64,000 bases of DNA from Actinopolymorpha singaporensis (lineage in GTDB: Bacteria; Actinomycetota; Actinomycetes; Propionibacteriales; Actinopolymorphaceae), in NCBI RefSeq assembly GCF_900104745.1, contig NZ_LT629732.1, forward strand, positions 5,071,981 to 5,135,980, given 5' to 3'. The notes beneath the pieces were generated by a model. The model was given only the letters and a program-made list of their open reading frames with translations. It made no database searches and was not told where the DNA came from. Made by a program: the position numbers and the translations under genes. Numbering within the stretch: position 1 is the stretch's first letter; each line of letters begins with the position of its first letter. Below are positions 16,290 through 26,945 of the stretch, in pieces.

Positions 16290-19214
16290 GTGTCCACGCA
16301 CGACACCACGCACGCAACCATGCACGATGGACCAGACCCCGTCGCCGATTCCGCGATCGGCTCCCCGGCCGAAGGCGTGTCCGTCCCGCCACCGCCTGCC
16401 CCCGACACCGACGAACGCCAGGTGGTCCGCCGCGACGGCAGCATCTCGCCGTTCGACCCGGCGAAGATCGCGGTGGCCATGTCGAAGGCGTTCCTCGCGG
16501 TGGAGGGACCCGACGCCGGGGCGTCCTCCCGCGTCCACGAGACCGTCGACCTGCTCACCCGGCAGGTGGTCGCCTCGCTGACCCGGCACCCCGACCTGGG
16601 CCGGATCTTCCACATCGAGGACATCCAAGACCAGGTGGAGCTCGCCCTGATGCGGTCGGGCAACCACCGCGTCGCCCGGGCGTACGTGCTGTACCGCGAG
16701 GAGCACACCCGCGCCCGGCTGGAACGCGAACCCGCCGTCGAGGTCGAGCCTGCCGAAGTCTCCATGCACGTCAAGGGCGCCGACGGAGAGCTCCACCCGC
16801 TCGACGACGTCCGGCTCACCCGGATCGTCGAGGAGGCCTGCCACGGGCTGCCGGCCACCTCGGCCGAGTTGGTGCTCACCGAGGTGTCCCGCAACCTCTA
16901 CGACGGGATGAGCCAGCACGAACTCGAACTCGCGCTGGTGATGGCCGCCCGAACCTTCGTGGAGACCGACCCGGAGTACTCGCTCGTCAGCGGCCGGCTG
17001 CTGCTGGACAAGCTGCGCCGGGAGGCCCTGTCGTTCCTGCGCGGCAGGCCGGACGAGGCGAGCCAGGAGGAGATGGTCCCGCGCTATCCGGCGTACTTCC
17101 GCGAGTACGTCCAGCGTGCGGTGCGGCTGGAACTGCTGGACCCCGAGCTCGCGAGGTTCGACCTGGACCGGCTGGGTGCCGCGCTGCGGCCGGGCCGGGA
17201 CCCGGCGTTCCAGTTCCTCGGGCTGCAGACGCTCTACGACCGCTACTTCCTGCACAGCGACGGTACGCGGTTCGAACTGCCGCAGGCGTTCTTCATGCGG
17301 GTCGCGATGGGGCTCGCGCTGCGCGAGGACGACCGGGAGCGGCGGGCGATCGAGTTCTACGAGATGCTGTCGTCGTTCGACTTCATGTGCTCCACGCCGA
17401 CGTTGTTCAACGCCGGAACCACCAGGCCCCAGCTGTCGTCGTGCTTCCTCACCACGGTGTCGGACGACCTGGAGGGCATCTTCACCGGCATCCGGAACAA
17501 CGCGATGCTGTCGAAGTACGCCGGCGGACTGGGCAACGACTGGACACCGGTGCGCGGGATGGGCGCCTACATCAAGGGAACCAACGGCCAGTCCCAGGGC
17601 GTCGTGCCGTTCCTGAAGATCGCCAACGACACCGCGGTCGCGGTCAACCAGGGCGGCAAGCGCAAGGGCGCGGCCTGTGCCTACCTCGAGACCTGGCACA
17701 TCGACATCGAGGAGTTCCTCGACCTGCGCAAGAACACCGGCGACGAACGCCGGCGCACCCACGACATGAACACCGCGAACTGGATACCGGACCTGTTCCT
17801 CCAGCGGGTCGAGGCAGACGCCCAGTGGACGTTGTTCTCCCCCGACGAGGTCCCGGACCTGCACGACCTGTACGGACGGGCGTTCGCCGAGCGGTACGCC
17901 GAGTACGAGGCCCGGGCGGACCGCGGCGAGATCAGGGTGTTCCGCCGGTTGCGGGCGGTCGAGCTGTGGCGGCGGATGCTCACCATGCTGTTCGAGACCG
18001 GGCACCCGTGGATCACGTTCAAGGACCCGTGCAACCTGCGCTCCCCGCAACAGCACGCGGGTGTGGTGCACTCCTCCAACCTGTGCACCGAGATCACGCT
18101 GAACACCTCGACCGCCGAGGTGGCGGTCTGCAACCTCGGCTCGGTCAACCTGGCCAACCACGTCACCGCGAACGGCGTCGACCACGAGCATCTGGCGTGG
18201 ACGGTGCGCACGGCGGTGCGCATGCTGGACAACGTCATCGACGTGAACTTCTACACCATCCCGCAGGCCGGTGAGTCCAACCGGCGGCACCGGCCGATCG
18301 GCCTCGGCCTGATGGGCGTGCAGGACGCGTTGTTCACGCTGCGGATCCCGATCGCCTCCGACGCCGCGGTGGAGTTCGCCGACACCACGACCGAGATCTT
18401 CAGCTACGAGGCCATCGCCGCCTCCAGTGACCTGGCAGCCGAACGCGGAACCTACGAGTCCTTTCCGGGATCCCTGTGGAGCAGAGGGATTCTGCCCATC
18501 GACTCCCTCGCCCTGCTCGCCCAGGCCCGCGACGACAAGCTCGACCTGGACCGCTCCAGCCGGCTGGACTGGGACAGCCTGCGCCGTCAGGTTCGCACCA
18601 CCGGCATGCGCAACTCCAACGTGATGGCGATCGCGCCGACAGCGACGATCTCCAACATCTGTGGCGTGGGGCAGTCCATCGAGCCGCTGTACCGCAACCT
18701 GTTCGTCAAGTCGAACATGTCCGGTGACTTCACCGCGATCAACCCCCACCTCGTCCGTGACCTCAAGGCCCGCGGGCTGTGGGACGAGGTGATGGTGAGC
18801 GACCTCAAGTACTACGACGGAAGTGTCGCCCCCATCGACCGGGTGCCGGCCGACCTGAAGGCCCTGTACGCGACGGCGTTCGAGGTCGACCCGGCCTGGC
18901 TGGTGGAGGCGGCGGCCCGGCGCCAGAAGTGGCTCGACCAGGCCCAGGCGCTGAACCTCTACGTCGCCTCACCGAGCGGGCTGCAACTGGACGCGCTCTA
19001 CCGGCTGGCCTGGCGCCGGGGACTGAAGACGACGTACTACCTGCGGTCCCAGAGCGCCACGCACGTGGAGAAGAGCACCCTTCGCGGCACGGACGGCAAG
19101 CTGAACGCGGTGTCGCCGGCACCCGTCGTCACCCCGGCCGGCATCACGGTGCCGCCGCCGTCTGACACGGCGTTCTGTGTGATCAGCGATCCCGACTGCG
19201 AAGCCTGCCAGTAA
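16290..19214 (+). CDS. nrdA: Ribonucleoside-diphosphate reductase alpha subunit, class I
   Basis: A 974-aa catalytic subunit reducing NDPs to dNDPs. The GTG start has GAGGAGAG about 8 nt upstream. The N-terminus carries two ATP-cone regulatory domains (first from [24 protein letters not shown]; second from [24 protein letters not shown]). The barrel has [21 protein letters not shown], then the radical-site loop [11 protein letters not shown], then [11 protein letters not shown] for the redox Cys pair. The conserved GVGQSIEP and the C-terminal [12 protein letters not shown] tail with its thioredoxin-reactive cysteines are present. It lies 25 bp upstream of nrdB. Duplicated ATP cones and the partner beta subunit make it resemble chlamydial-type class Ic enzymes. 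Confidence 0.95.
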   Translation: MSTHDTTHATMHDGPDPVADSAIGSPAEGVSVPPPPAPDTDERQVVRRDGSISPFDPAKIAVAMSKAFLAVEGPDAGASSRVHETVDLLTRQVVASLTRHPDLGRIFHIEDIQDQVELALMRSGNHRVARAYVLYREEHTRARLEREPAVEVEPAEVSMHVKGADGELHPLDDVRLTRIVEEACHGLPATSAELVLTEVSRNLYDGMSQHELELALVMAARTFVETDPEYSLVSGRLLLDKLRREALSFLRGRPDEASQEEMVPRYPAYFREYVQRAVRLELLDPELARFDLDRLGAALRPGRDPAFQFLGLQTLYDRYFLHSDGTRFELPQAFFMRVAMGLALREDDRERRAIEFYEMLSSFDFMCSTPTLFNAGTTRPQLSSCFLTTVSDDLEGIFTGIRNNAMLSKYAGGLGNDWTPVRGMGAYIKGTNGQSQGVVPFLKIANDTAVAVNQGGKRKGAACAYLETWHIDIEEFLDLRKNTGDERRRTHDMNTANWIPDLFLQRVEADAQWTLFSPDEVPDLHDLYGRAFAERYAEYEARADRGEIRVFRRLRAVELWRRMLTMLFETGHPWITFKDPCNLRSPQQHAGVVHSSNLCTEITLNTSTAEVAVCNLGSVNLANHVTANGVDHEHLAWTVRTAVRMLDNVIDVNFYTIPQAGESNRRHRPIGLGLMGVQDALFTLRIPIASDAAVEFADTTTEIFSYEAIAASSDLAAERGTYESFPGSLWSRGILPIDSLALLAQARDDKLDLDRSSRLDWDSLRRQVRTTGMRNSNVMAIAPTATISNICGVGQSIEPLYRNLFVKSNMSGDFTAINPHLVRDLKARGLWDEVMVSDLKYYDGSVAPIDRVPADLKALYATAFEVDPAWLVEAAARRQKWLDQAQALNLYVASPSGLQLDALYRLAWRRGLKTTYYLRSQSATHVEKSTLRGTDGKLNAVSPAPVVTPAGITVPPPSDTAFCVISDPDCEACQ

Positions 19215-19239
19215 GCGTCCCCGTGAGGTGTGGAGAACC

Positions 19240-20304
19240 ATGAACAGGACTGACCCGACCGGTCTGGGACACATCGACCGGCACGCGGCCCGCGTCAGCG
19301 TGGACGACAAGGCGATGATCAACGCGCGGGCGGACGTCAACCAGCTGTTGCCCCTGAAGTACAAGTGGGCATGGGAGAAGTACCTCGCCGGCTGCAACAA
19401 CCACTGGATGCCGACCGAGGTCTCCATGCAGGCCGACATCGCCCTGTGGAAGTCGCCGGAGGGGCTGACCGCCGACGAGCGCCTGATGATCAAACGCAAT
19501 CTCGGCTTCTTCGCCACGTCGGAGTCGCTGGTCGCCAACAACATCGTGCTCGCGGTCTACCGGCACCTCACCAACCCCGAGTGCCGGCAGTACCTCCTGC
19601 GCCAGGCCTTCGAGGAGGCCGTGCACACGCACACGTTCGAGTACGTCTGCGAAAGTCTCGGCCTGGACGAGGGTGAGTTGTTCAACATGTACCGCGAGGT
19701 GCCCTCGATCACCGACAAGGCGGCGTGGGCACTGGAGTACACCCGGCACCTGGAGGACCCGTCGTTTCGTACGGGCACCCCCGAACGCGACCAGGCGTTC
19801 CTGCGCGACCTGGTGGCGTTCTACGTCGTCTTCGAGGGAATGTGGTTCTACACCGGATTCGCGCAGATCCTCTCCCTCGGCCGCCGCAACAAGATGGTCG
19901 GCATCGCCGAGCAGTACCAGTACATCCTGCGGGACGAGTCGATCCACCTGAACTTCGGCATCGACACGATCAACCAGATCAAGATCGAGAACCCTCACCT
20001 GTGGACCCCGGCGTTCCAGGAGGAGATCCGCAGGATGCTCGCCGAGGCGTGCGAACTCGAGATCGCCTACGGACGCGACACCCTGCCGCACGGCATGCTC
20101 GGCCTCAACGCGGGCCTGTGTGAGAAGTACATGCGGTTCGTCACCAACCGGCGGTGTGTCCAGATCGGGTTGACACCGGTGTTTGCCGTGACCGAGAACC
20201 CCTTCCCCTGGATGTCGGAAATGATGGACCTCAAGAAGGAGAAGAACTTCTTCGAGACCCGGGTCATCGAGTACCAGAGCGGCGGGGCGCTGACCTGGGA
20301 CTGA
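19240..20304 (+). CDS. nrdB: Ribonucleotide reductase beta subunit, class Ic type (Phe at radical-Tyr site)
   Basis: A 354-aa ferritin-like radical subunit. ATG 19240 is preferred, with GGAG just upstream; an in-frame GTG at 19228 is the alternative. Aligned by motif with E. coli NrdB, the metal ligands are E95 (D84 in E. coli), E126, H129, E199, E233 and H236. The residue at the radical-tyrosine position (Y122 in E. coli) is F133, in the block [11 protein letters not shown]. Glu for Asp plus Phe for Tyr is the signature of class Ic enzymes such as Chlamydia trachomatis, which use a Mn(IV)/Fe(III) cofactor instead of a tyrosyl radical. The C-terminal tail SGGALTWD should dock to NrdA. Mn/Fe use here is inferred. 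Confidence 0.93.
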   Translation: MNRTDPTGLGHIDRHAARVSVDDKAMINARADVNQLLPLKYKWAWEKYLAGCNNHWMPTEVSMQADIALWKSPEGLTADERLMIKRNLGFFATSESLVANNIVLAVYRHLTNPECRQYLLRQAFEEAVHTHTFEYVCESLGLDEGELFNMYREVPSITDKAAWALEYTRHLEDPSFRTGTPERDQAFLRDLVAFYVVFEGMWFYTGFAQILSLGRRNKMVGIAEQYQYILRDESIHLNFGIDTINQIKIENPHLWTPAFQEEIRRMLAEACELEIAYGRDTLPHGMLGLNAGLCEKYMRFVTNRRCVQIGLTPVFAVTENPFPWMSEMMDLKKEKNFFETRVIEYQSGGALTWD

Positions 20305-20333
20305 CCTGGAACTGACCTGGAACTGACCTGGAA
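20290..20333. repeat. Four tandem copies of an 11-bp unit (CTGACCTGGRA)
   Basis: CTGACCTGGGA followed by three CTGACCTGGAA units. The first copy contains the last codons and stop of nrdB, so the array extends from the gene end into the spacer before the terminator. An 11-bp unit cannot be selected as a protein repeat; slippage is likely. Confidence 0.8.
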
Positions 20334-20350
20334 CTTGCCTGCACCTGATC

Positions 20351-20385
20351 CGTGGATGGGCGGCGGCCTACGCCGCCCATCCACG
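20351..20385 (+). terminator. Strong hairpin terminator after nrdAB
   Basis: CGTGGATGGGCGGCG and CGCCGCCCATCCACG form a perfect 15-bp stem with the 5-nt loop GCCTA, 46 nt after the nrdB stop. There is no U-tract, which is common for high-GC actinobacterial terminators. It separates nrdAB from treZY. Confidence 0.85.
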
Positions 20386-20560
20386 CTACGACCCGGCCTG
20401 GGCACCACCAGCCTCGTCGGCGGCCAGGCGGTAGGGCGTCCGGCTGTCCCCCGCACCCGAGGACTGGGCGACCGCCCAACCGCTCCCGGCGGTCCGGTGC
20501 CGGACCACCGGCGGCGCAGCACGTGTGCGACTACTCCGCGCACCCTGCAGAATGCGAGAC

Positions 20561-22396
20561 ATGGCGACGACGTTCGAGGTCTGGGCCCCGCTGGCCCGCG
20601 AGCAGGTCCAGGTCGAGGTCGACGGGTCGGCCGTCCCGATGACCGGCTCCGACGACGGGTGGTGGCGGGCACGGGTCGACCAGGCCACGCACGGCACGCC
20701 GTACTCCTTCCGCCTCGACGGCGGTGATCCCCGGCCCGACCCCCGCTCGCGGTGGCAGCCCGAGGGCGTGCCCGGCCCGAGCGCGGTCTACGACCACGGC
20801 CGCTTCTCCTGGACGGACCAGGGCTGGCGGGGCACGCCGCTGCCCGGCGCGGTGATCTACGAGCTCCACGTCGGCACGTTCACTCCGGACGGCACCCTCC
20901 AGTCAGCCGTCGACCGGCTGGACCACCTCGCCGCTCTCGGCGTGACCTTGATCGAACTCCTGCCCCTCGCCGCCTTCCCCGGGCACCACGGCTGGGGCTA
21001 CGACGGGGTCGGGTTGTACGCCGTACACCAGGCCTACGGCGGGCCCGATGGGCTGAAGACGTTCGTCGACGCCTGTCATGCGCGGGGCATCGGGGTCTGC
21101 CTGGACGTCGTGTACAACCACCTCGGCCCGGCCCACAACTACCTGAGCGAGTTCGGGCCGTACTTCACCCACAAGTACGCCACCCCGTGGGGACAGGCGG
21201 TCAACCTCGACGACCCGGGCTCGGACGAGGTCCGGCGGTTCATCGTCGGCAACGCACTCGGCTGGTTCCGCGACTTCCACGTGGACGCGCTCCGCCTGGA
21301 CGCCGTGCACGCCCTGCACGACGAGCGCGCCGTCCCGATCCTGGAGGAGCTCTCGCAGCAGGTGGACGCGGCGGCGGCGACCCTCGGCCGACCGCTGTGG
21401 CTGATCGCAGAGAGCGACCGCAACGACCCGCGCACGGTGACGCCGCGCGAAAGCGGCGGGCTCGGGATCCACGCACAGTGGGATGACGACGTCCACCACG
21501 CCCTGCACGCTCTGCTCACCGGCGAACGCGACGGCTACTACGGCGACTTCGGCAGCCTGCCGTGCCTGGCCAAGACCATGACCCGGGCGTTCTTCCACGA
21601 CGGCACCTGGTCGTCGTTCCGCGGCCGCGTGCACGGCCGGCCGGTCGACGTCGAGCACACGGCCGGCTGGCGGTTCGTCGCCGCGCTGCAGAACCACGAC
21701 CAGATCGGCAACCGCGCGGCCGGCGACCGGCTGTCGGCCACCCTGTCCGACGACCAGCTCGCCGTGGCGGCCGGCCTGCTGCTGACCTCGCCGTACACTC
21801 CGATGCTGTTCATGGGCGAGGAATGGGGCGCGGGCACGCCCTGGCAGTACTTCACCGACTTCGCCGACCCCGACCTCGCCGAGGCCGTTCGCAACGGCCG
21901 CCGCAACGAGTTCGCCGACCACGGCTGGAACCCCGAGGACGTACCCGACCCGCAGGACGAGGGCACGTTCCGCGCCTCCCGGCTGGACTGGAACGAGCCG
22001 GAGAAGGAGACCGGCGCCCGGCTGCTGGACTGGTACACCACCCTGATCCGGCTGCGCCGGGAGCTGCCCGGCCTCGCCGACCCCCGCCTGTACCGTGTCG
22101 AGGTGACCTACGACGAGGACGCGCGCTGGGTGATGATCCGCCGCGGTGACCTCGGCGTGGTCGCCAACCTCGCCGGCGCGCCGGCGACGGTTCCGCTCGG
22201 CGCGGTGGTGGACGAAACGGCCGGCCGCGACGGCGTCGTGCTCGCCTGGCATCCCGACGACACCCACACCGCACCCGGCTCCCACCCCAGTTCGTACCCC
22301 TCCCCCACCTCAGACGCCAACTCCGCGGACAAGGACGACGTGACCCAGATCCAGCTGCCCGGCCACTCCCTCGCGATCGTCGGGCTGCGGCCTTGA
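20561..22396 (+). CDS. treZ: Malto-oligosyltrehalose trehalohydrolase
   Basis: A 611-aa GH13 enzyme that releases trehalose from maltooligosyl-trehalose. ATG 20561 gives the family N-terminus FEVWAPLA, and a CAGAAT -10-like hexamer ends 7 nt before it, suggesting a leaderless transcript. An N-terminal CBM48/E-set domain (residues 1-100) is followed by the barrel: GVTLIELLPLAAFPG, VYNHLGP, then the nucleophile in DALRLDAVHAL and the general acid in WLIAESDRND, and NHDQIGNRA. It overlaps treY by 4 bases (TTGA), so the two are translationally coupled. Together they make trehalose from maltodextrin or glycogen; treX is not in the window. Confidence 0.94.
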   Translation: MATTFEVWAPLAREQVQVEVDGSAVPMTGSDDGWWRARVDQATHGTPYSFRLDGGDPRPDPRSRWQPEGVPGPSAVYDHGRFSWTDQGWRGTPLPGAVIYELHVGTFTPDGTLQSAVDRLDHLAALGVTLIELLPLAAFPGHHGWGYDGVGLYAVHQAYGGPDGLKTFVDACHARGIGVCLDVVYNHLGPAHNYLSEFGPYFTHKYATPWGQAVNLDDPGSDEVRRFIVGNALGWFRDFHVDALRLDAVHALHDERAVPILEELSQQVDAAAATLGRPLWLIAESDRNDPRTVTPRESGGLGIHAQWDDDVHHALHALLTGERDGYYGDFGSLPCLAKTMTRAFFHDGTWSSFRGRVHGRPVDVEHTAGWRFVAALQNHDQIGNRAAGDRLSATLSDDQLAVAAGLLLTSPYTPMLFMGEEWGAGTPWQYFTDFADPDLAEAVRNGRRNEFADHGWNPEDVPDPQDEGTFRASRLDWNEPEKETGARLLDWYTTLIRLRRELPGLADPRLYRVEVTYDEDARWVMIRRGDLGVVANLAGAPATVPLGAVVDETAGRDGVVLAWHPDDTHTAPGSHPSSYPSPTSDANSADKDDVTQIQLPGHSLAIVGLRP

Positions 22397-24888
22397 GCGC
22401 CGCCGAGCACGACCTCGAGCTGCACTCCCCCGCACCCGGGCGCTCGCGCGCGAACGTCGTCTCGACGTACCGCCTGCAGCTCCAGCCGGAGTTCGACTTC
22501 GACGCCGCGGCCGCCGCCGTGCCGTACCTCGCCCGGCTCGGGGTGACCCACCTCTACCTCTCGCCGGTCCTGCAGGCCACGCCCGGCTCCACCCACGGCT
22601 ACGACGTGGTGGACCACACCCGGCTGTCGGCCGACCTCGGCGGACAGCCGGCGTTCGACCGGCTGGTGGCGGCTGCCCACGAGGCCGGGCTGGGCATCGT
22701 CGTCGACGTCGTGCCCAACCACATGGCCGTGCCGACGCCACTGCACCTGAACGCCAAGCTGTGGGCGGTGCTGCGCGACGGGCCGAGCTCTCCGTACGCC
22801 CGCTGGTTCGACGTCGACTGGTCGCTGCAGTCGGGCACCGGCCACGGGGCGATCCTCATGCCCGTACTCGGCGACCGCATCGGCCAGTGCCTGGACCGCG
22901 GTGAGATCCAGCGCGACCAGTACGCCGGCGCGCCGATCCTGCGCTACTTCGACCACGTGTTCCCGGTCCGCCCCGGCACCGAGCACCTGCCGCTGGACGA
23001 ACTGCTCGACATGCAGTTCTACCGGTTGGCGTTCTGGCGGATCGCGGACGAGGAGCTCAACTACCGGCGGTTCTTCGACATCGACACCCTGGCGGCGATC
23101 CGGGTGGAGGATCCCACGGTGTTCGCCGCCAGCCACGACCTGCTGATCCGGCTGCACCGCGAGGGCAAGGTCGACGGCTACCGCATCGACCACCCCGACG
23201 GACTGGCCGACCCGCGCGGTTACCTGCGCCGGCTGGCCGCGGCCACCGGCGACGCCTGGGTGGCGGCGGAGAAGATCCTGGAGGCCGAGGAGCCGCTGCC
23301 GGCCGACTGGCCCTGCGCGGGGACCACCGGGTACGACGCGCTGTGGCGGGTGCAGTCGCTGTTCGTCGACCCCGACGGCGCCGCTCCTCTCCTGCGCCTG
23401 TGGACGTCCCTCACCGGCGAGCCGGACACCCTGCAGCCCGTCGTGGACGAGGCCAAGCGCTACATCGTCGACCAGGTGCTGGCCGCCGAGGTGGTTCGCC
23501 TGGTCGAGCTGCTGATGGCCATCGGCGAGCACGACATCCGGCTCCGCGACTTCACCCGGCGCCGGCTGACCCGCGCGCTGGGCGAGCTCCTGGTGGCGTT
23601 CGACGTCTACCGTGCCTACGTCCACCCGGGTGAGCCGCTCGCACCGGAGGCGGAGGAGACGGTGCGGGCCGCGGCCGCCCGGGCCACCACCGCCGCACCC
23701 GACCTGGCCGAGGAGATCGAGTTCCTCGTCGGCGTCGCCCTCGGCGGCCACGACTGCTCGGGCGCCCGGGCACAGCAGGACGAGTTCTGCGTACGGTTCC
23801 AGCAGACCACCGGGCCGGTGATGGCCAAGGGCATCGAGGACACCGCGTTCTACCGCTGGTTCCCGCTCGTCTCGCTGTGCGAGGTGGGCGCGCCGGCAGA
23901 CCGGTTCGGGATCGCGCCGGACACCTTCCACGAGTGGGCCGCGGGGGCGACCGCGCGCCACCCGTCCGCGATGACGACCCTGTCCACTCACGACACCAAG
24001 CGGACCGAGGACGTACGCGCCCGGCTGGGCGTGCTGTCGGAGCTGCCCGCGGTCTGGGAGCACACCGTGTCCGCGCTGCGTGAGGCGACCGCGGGCTACC
24101 GGCCCGAGCCGCTGGACACCGCGACGGAGTACCTCCTGTGGCAGATCCTCGTCGGCGCGTGGCCGATCGAGGCCGACCGGCTGGTGGAGTTCGTCACCAA
24201 GGCCACCCGCGAGGCCAAGCGGCACACCACCTGGACCGAGCCGAACGAGGCGTACGACGAGGCGGTCACCGGGTTCGCGCGCGCGGTGGTGGCCGACGAG
24301 AACGTCGTACGCCTGGTGCGGACGTTCGTGGACACGATCGCGCCGTACGACCGGGCCAACGTTCTGGGCCAGAAGCTCGTCCAGCTCACCTGCACGGGTG
24401 TGCCCGACGTCTACCAGGGCACCGAGCTGCGCTCGCTGACGCTGGTCGACCCGGACAACCGGCGGCCGGTCGACTTCACCGAACGCGTCCGGCTGCTGGA
24501 CCGGCTCGACGCCGGTGATCCCGTGGCCGAGATCGACGGAGGCTCCCTCGACGCGGAGAAGCTGCTGGTCACCGCTGCGACGTTGCGGTGCCGGGCGGCG
24601 CATCCGGACTGGTTCGTCGGGCCGGGGGCGAGCTACACGCCGTTGGAGACCACCAGCCCGCACGCACTGGCCTTCTTGCGCGGGGGCACGGCGGCCACGG
24701 TGGTCACCCGGCTGTCGGCGGGGCTCGCCGCCGCGGACGGCTGGGGCTCGGCCACCGTGGACCTGCCCGCAGGCAGCTGGACCGACCAGTTCACCGGCCA
24801 GCGGGTCGACGGCGGGAAGGTTCGGCTGGACCAGCTGCTGGCCCGGCGGCCGGTGGCGTTGCTCGTACGCGAGGACGATGGCACCTGA
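22393..24888 (+). CDS. treY: Malto-oligosyltrehalose synthase
   Basis: An 831-aa GH13 enzyme converting the reducing-end alpha-1,4 linkage of maltodextrin into an alpha,alpha-1,1 bond. The TTG start overlaps the treZ stop. Visible are STYRLQLQPEFDFDAAAA, GVTHLYLSPVLQATPGSTHGYDV, VDVVPNHMA, the nucleophile region DGYRIDHPDGL, the acid AAEKILE, and the late block STHDTKRTEDVRARL. The length is usual for the family. The gene ends 8 bp before the convergent alcohol dehydrogenase. It works with TreZ for osmoprotectant and storage trehalose. Confidence 0.94.
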   Translation: MSAAEHDLELHSPAPGRSRANVVSTYRLQLQPEFDFDAAAAAVPYLARLGVTHLYLSPVLQATPGSTHGYDVVDHTRLSADLGGQPAFDRLVAAAHEAGLGIVVDVVPNHMAVPTPLHLNAKLWAVLRDGPSSPYARWFDVDWSLQSGTGHGAILMPVLGDRIGQCLDRGEIQRDQYAGAPILRYFDHVFPVRPGTEHLPLDELLDMQFYRLAFWRIADEELNYRRFFDIDTLAAIRVEDPTVFAASHDLLIRLHREGKVDGYRIDHPDGLADPRGYLRRLAAATGDAWVAAEKILEAEEPLPADWPCAGTTGYDALWRVQSLFVDPDGAAPLLRLWTSLTGEPDTLQPVVDEAKRYIVDQVLAAEVVRLVELLMAIGEHDIRLRDFTRRRLTRALGELLVAFDVYRAYVHPGEPLAPEAEETVRAAAARATTAAPDLAEEIEFLVGVALGGHDCSGARAQQDEFCVRFQQTTGPVMAKGIEDTAFYRWFPLVSLCEVGAPADRFGIAPDTFHEWAAGATARHPSAMTTLSTHDTKRTEDVRARLGVLSELPAVWEHTVSALREATAGYRPEPLDTATEYLLWQILVGAWPIEADRLVEFVTKATREAKRHTTWTEPNEAYDEAVTGFARAVVADENVVRLVRTFVDTIAPYDRANVLGQKLVQLTCTGVPDVYQGTELRSLTLVDPDNRRPVDFTERVRLLDRLDAGDPVAEIDGGSLDAEKLLVTAATLRCRAAHPDWFVGPGASYTPLETTSPHALAFLRGGTAATVVTRLSAGLAAADGWGSATVDLPAGSWTDQFTGQRVDGGKVRLDQLLARRPVALLVREDDGT

Positions 24889-24896
24889 GTCAGGCC

Positions 24897-25988
24897 TCAG
24901 GGCACCAGGACGGCGACGCCGTTCACCCGGTCCGCGGCCAGGTCGTCCAGTGCCTCGTCGGCCCGGTCCAGCGGGTAGGTCGTGGTGGAGATCCGCAGCC
25001 GGTGCGCGGCTGCGGCCGCCAGGAACGCGTGGCCGTCCTCGCGGGTGTTGGCGGTGACGCTGCGAACCGTGCGTTCCTGGAACAGATGCCGCTCGTAGTC
25101 GAGGGAGGGTACGGCGGTCAGGTAGATGCCGGCGATGCTCAGTGTCCCGCCGCGGTCGAGGGCGCTCAGCGCGGCGGGGACGAGATCGCCCACCGGGGCA
25201 AACAGGATCGCCGCGTCGAGTTGCTCCGGCGGTGCGTCGTAGGCGCCACGCGCGGAGGCGGCACCGAGTTCCAGGGCGAGTTCGCGGGCGGCCGCCGACC
25301 GGGTGAGCACGTGCACCGTCGCACCTTCGGCCGCCGCCACCTGGGCGGTGAGATGGGCCGAGCCGCCGAAGCCGTAGACGCCGAGCCGGCCGCCGGCGGG
25401 CAGGTCGGCACGCAACAGCGCGCGGTAGCCGATGATCCCCGCGCACAACAGGGGCGCGAGCTCCTGTTCGGCGTACGCGCCGAACCGGTCGGCCGGCAGC
25501 GGGTAGGCGTAGGCGGCCGGGACGGTGGCGTACTCCGCGTACCCGCCGTCGGCGTCCCAGCCGGTGTAGCGGGAGTTCGGGCAGAGGTTCTCCTGGCCGC
25601 GCAGGCAGTACCTGCACCGCCCGCACGTGTGCCGCAGCCAGGGCACACCGACTCGACTGCCGATCGGTGCGACCTCGGCGATTCGGCGAGCGAGGTCTCC
25701 GGCCTTCGCACCCGCGGCCACCGCGACTTCGGTACCCGTCGCCACCACCTCGCCGACGATCTCGTGGCCGGGCACCACCGGCGAGCGGTGCGGCGGCAGG
25801 TCGCCGTCGCGTACGTGCAGGTCGGTACGGCACACCCCGCACGCCCGCACCCGCACCAGCAGCTCGTCCGGAGCGGGCTCGGGGACCGGCAACTCGACCG
25901 CTTCCAACCGGCCCGGCTCGCTGACCACCCAGGCCCGCATGGTCGCGGGCAGGCCGCCGGGCGCGGCCGGGGAACTCTGCTCCGTCAT
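24897..25988 (-). CDS. Zinc-dependent alcohol dehydrogenase family protein
   Basis: A 363-aa medium-chain dehydrogenase. ATG 25988 is chosen: GGGGGAG precedes it, and longer readings add only low-complexity sequence. The catalytic zinc site is visible ([28 protein letters not shown]), as is the structural zinc site [15 protein letters not shown]. The Rossmann glycine motif is [10 protein letters not shown]. The pattern resembles bacterial AdhA/AdhT-type alcohol dehydrogenases using NAD(H). It is convergent with treY, 8 bp apart. The substrate is unknown. Confidence 0.88.
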   Translation of the reverse strand: MTEQSSPAAPGGLPATMRAWVVSEPGRLEAVELPVPEPAPDELLVRVRACGVCRTDLHVRDGDLPPHRSPVVPGHEIVGEVVATGTEVAVAAGAKAGDLARRIAEVAPIGSRVGVPWLRHTCGRCRYCLRGQENLCPNSRYTGWDADGGYAEYATVPAAYAYPLPADRFGAYAEQELAPLLCAGIIGYRALLRADLPAGGRLGVYGFGGSAHLTAQVAAAEGATVHVLTRSAAARELALELGAASARGAYDAPPEQLDAAILFAPVGDLVPAALSALDRGGTLSIAGIYLTAVPSLDYERHLFQERTVRSVTANTREDGHAFLAAAAAHRLRISTTTYPLDRADEALDDLAADRVNGVAVLVP

Positions 25989-26090
25989 GGGGCGATTCTC
26001 CCCCGGTGCCCGGCATCTCACCGCGGACCTGATGGAATCGTGCTCGTGGTGTACGGGATCGGGCGTGCGCGGTGAGGTGTACGCCGTGAG

Positions 26091-26879
26091 GTGCGCGTGG
26101 TGAGCGGCGCAGGTGCCGGGGAGCTGCTGGCGGAGGCCGGCACGGTCGGGGCGTACTTCGCCGTCTCCACCGAGGTCCCCCGCGAGCTCCCCGGCGACCG
26201 CGAGCTGGTCTCCCTGGCGCAGTTGTACGCCGGCCACGCCGCGCTGGGGCAGGCGATCACGCACACGACGGACCGGCTCGGCACCACCGAGCCCCGGGTC
26301 GGCGCCTCGATCCTGTTCCAGGGAATGGCCGCGCGCCTGTGGTCACCGGTGGTGGCGGTGGCGCTGCTGCGTCGACGGGTGCCGGTGCTGGCGCCCGGCA
26401 CGACGTGGCCGGACCTCGGCGCCTCGGGCCGGCCGTGGCGTACCGACCCCGCACGGGTCGTCCTGCTCGCCCCTGACGGGCAGCGCGACGTCGACGCGAG
26501 CGGGCACCTGCACAACGACCTCGTTCACCTTGCCAGGCTTGCCGTTCGTACCGTCGTCAAGACGCACCTGACACCCCTGAAGGACGCGGTGCGCGCCGAG
26601 GCGTCGCTGCCGGACGCGCTGCTCTGGGGAAACGCGGCATCGGCGCTCGTGGGCACGCTCGGCGTCCTCGCCGGGGCCAGGCCCGAACTCACCCGTGAGG
26701 TGGCCGCGTTCACCGAGACGGCCCTGCGTCAACCGCCGCTTGCGGACGCCGGGATCGTCGATCCCCCGACGCCCTCCGCGGGAGGAGTGAGCACCTCGGC
26801 GTTCGTGCGCCGGAGCTGTTGCCTCTACTACCGAGTACCCGGCGGCGGGCTGTGCGGTGACTGCCCGCTCGCCCGCTGA
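26091..26879 (+). CDS. FhuF-like (2Fe-2S) protein, possible ferric-siderophore reductase
   Basis: A 262-aa protein ending in the FhuF-type iron-sulfur motif CC-x10-C-x2-C ([21 protein letters not shown]), which in E. coli FhuF ligates a 2Fe-2S cluster used to reduce ferric siderophores. The rest is a soluble helical domain with [17 protein letters not shown], typical of actinobacterial homologues. The start is uncertain: GTG 26091 or GTG 26100, with a GTGAGG just upstream. No siderophore genes are adjacent, so the substrate is open. Confidence 0.75.
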   Translation: MRVVSGAGAGELLAEAGTVGAYFAVSTEVPRELPGDRELVSLAQLYAGHAALGQAITHTTDRLGTTEPRVGASILFQGMAARLWSPVVAVALLRRRVPVLAPGTTWPDLGASGRPWRTDPARVVLLAPDGQRDVDASGHLHNDLVHLARLAVRTVVKTHLTPLKDAVRAEASLPDALLWGNAASALVGTLGVLAGARPELTREVAAFTETALRQPPLADAGIVDPPTPSAGGVSTSAFVRRSCCLYYRVPGGGLCGDCPLAR

Positions 26880-26945
26880 CCTCGCCGGCAACGGGGTGGG
26901 GCTGGCCCCACCTTCGACCCGGGGGCGCACGGGCTGCCGCTCGAC

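Noticed and set aside
15909-18749. Long antisense open frame (946 codons) over nrdA
   Set aside because: It is the mirror of strongly supported nrdA codons in high-GC DNA; the translation is repetitive, without domain motifs or ribosome site.
22108-26016. 1302-codon antisense open frame across treZ/treY
   Set aside because: Shadow of treZY and the dehydrogenase; Arg/Pro/Gly-rich with no recognisable fold.
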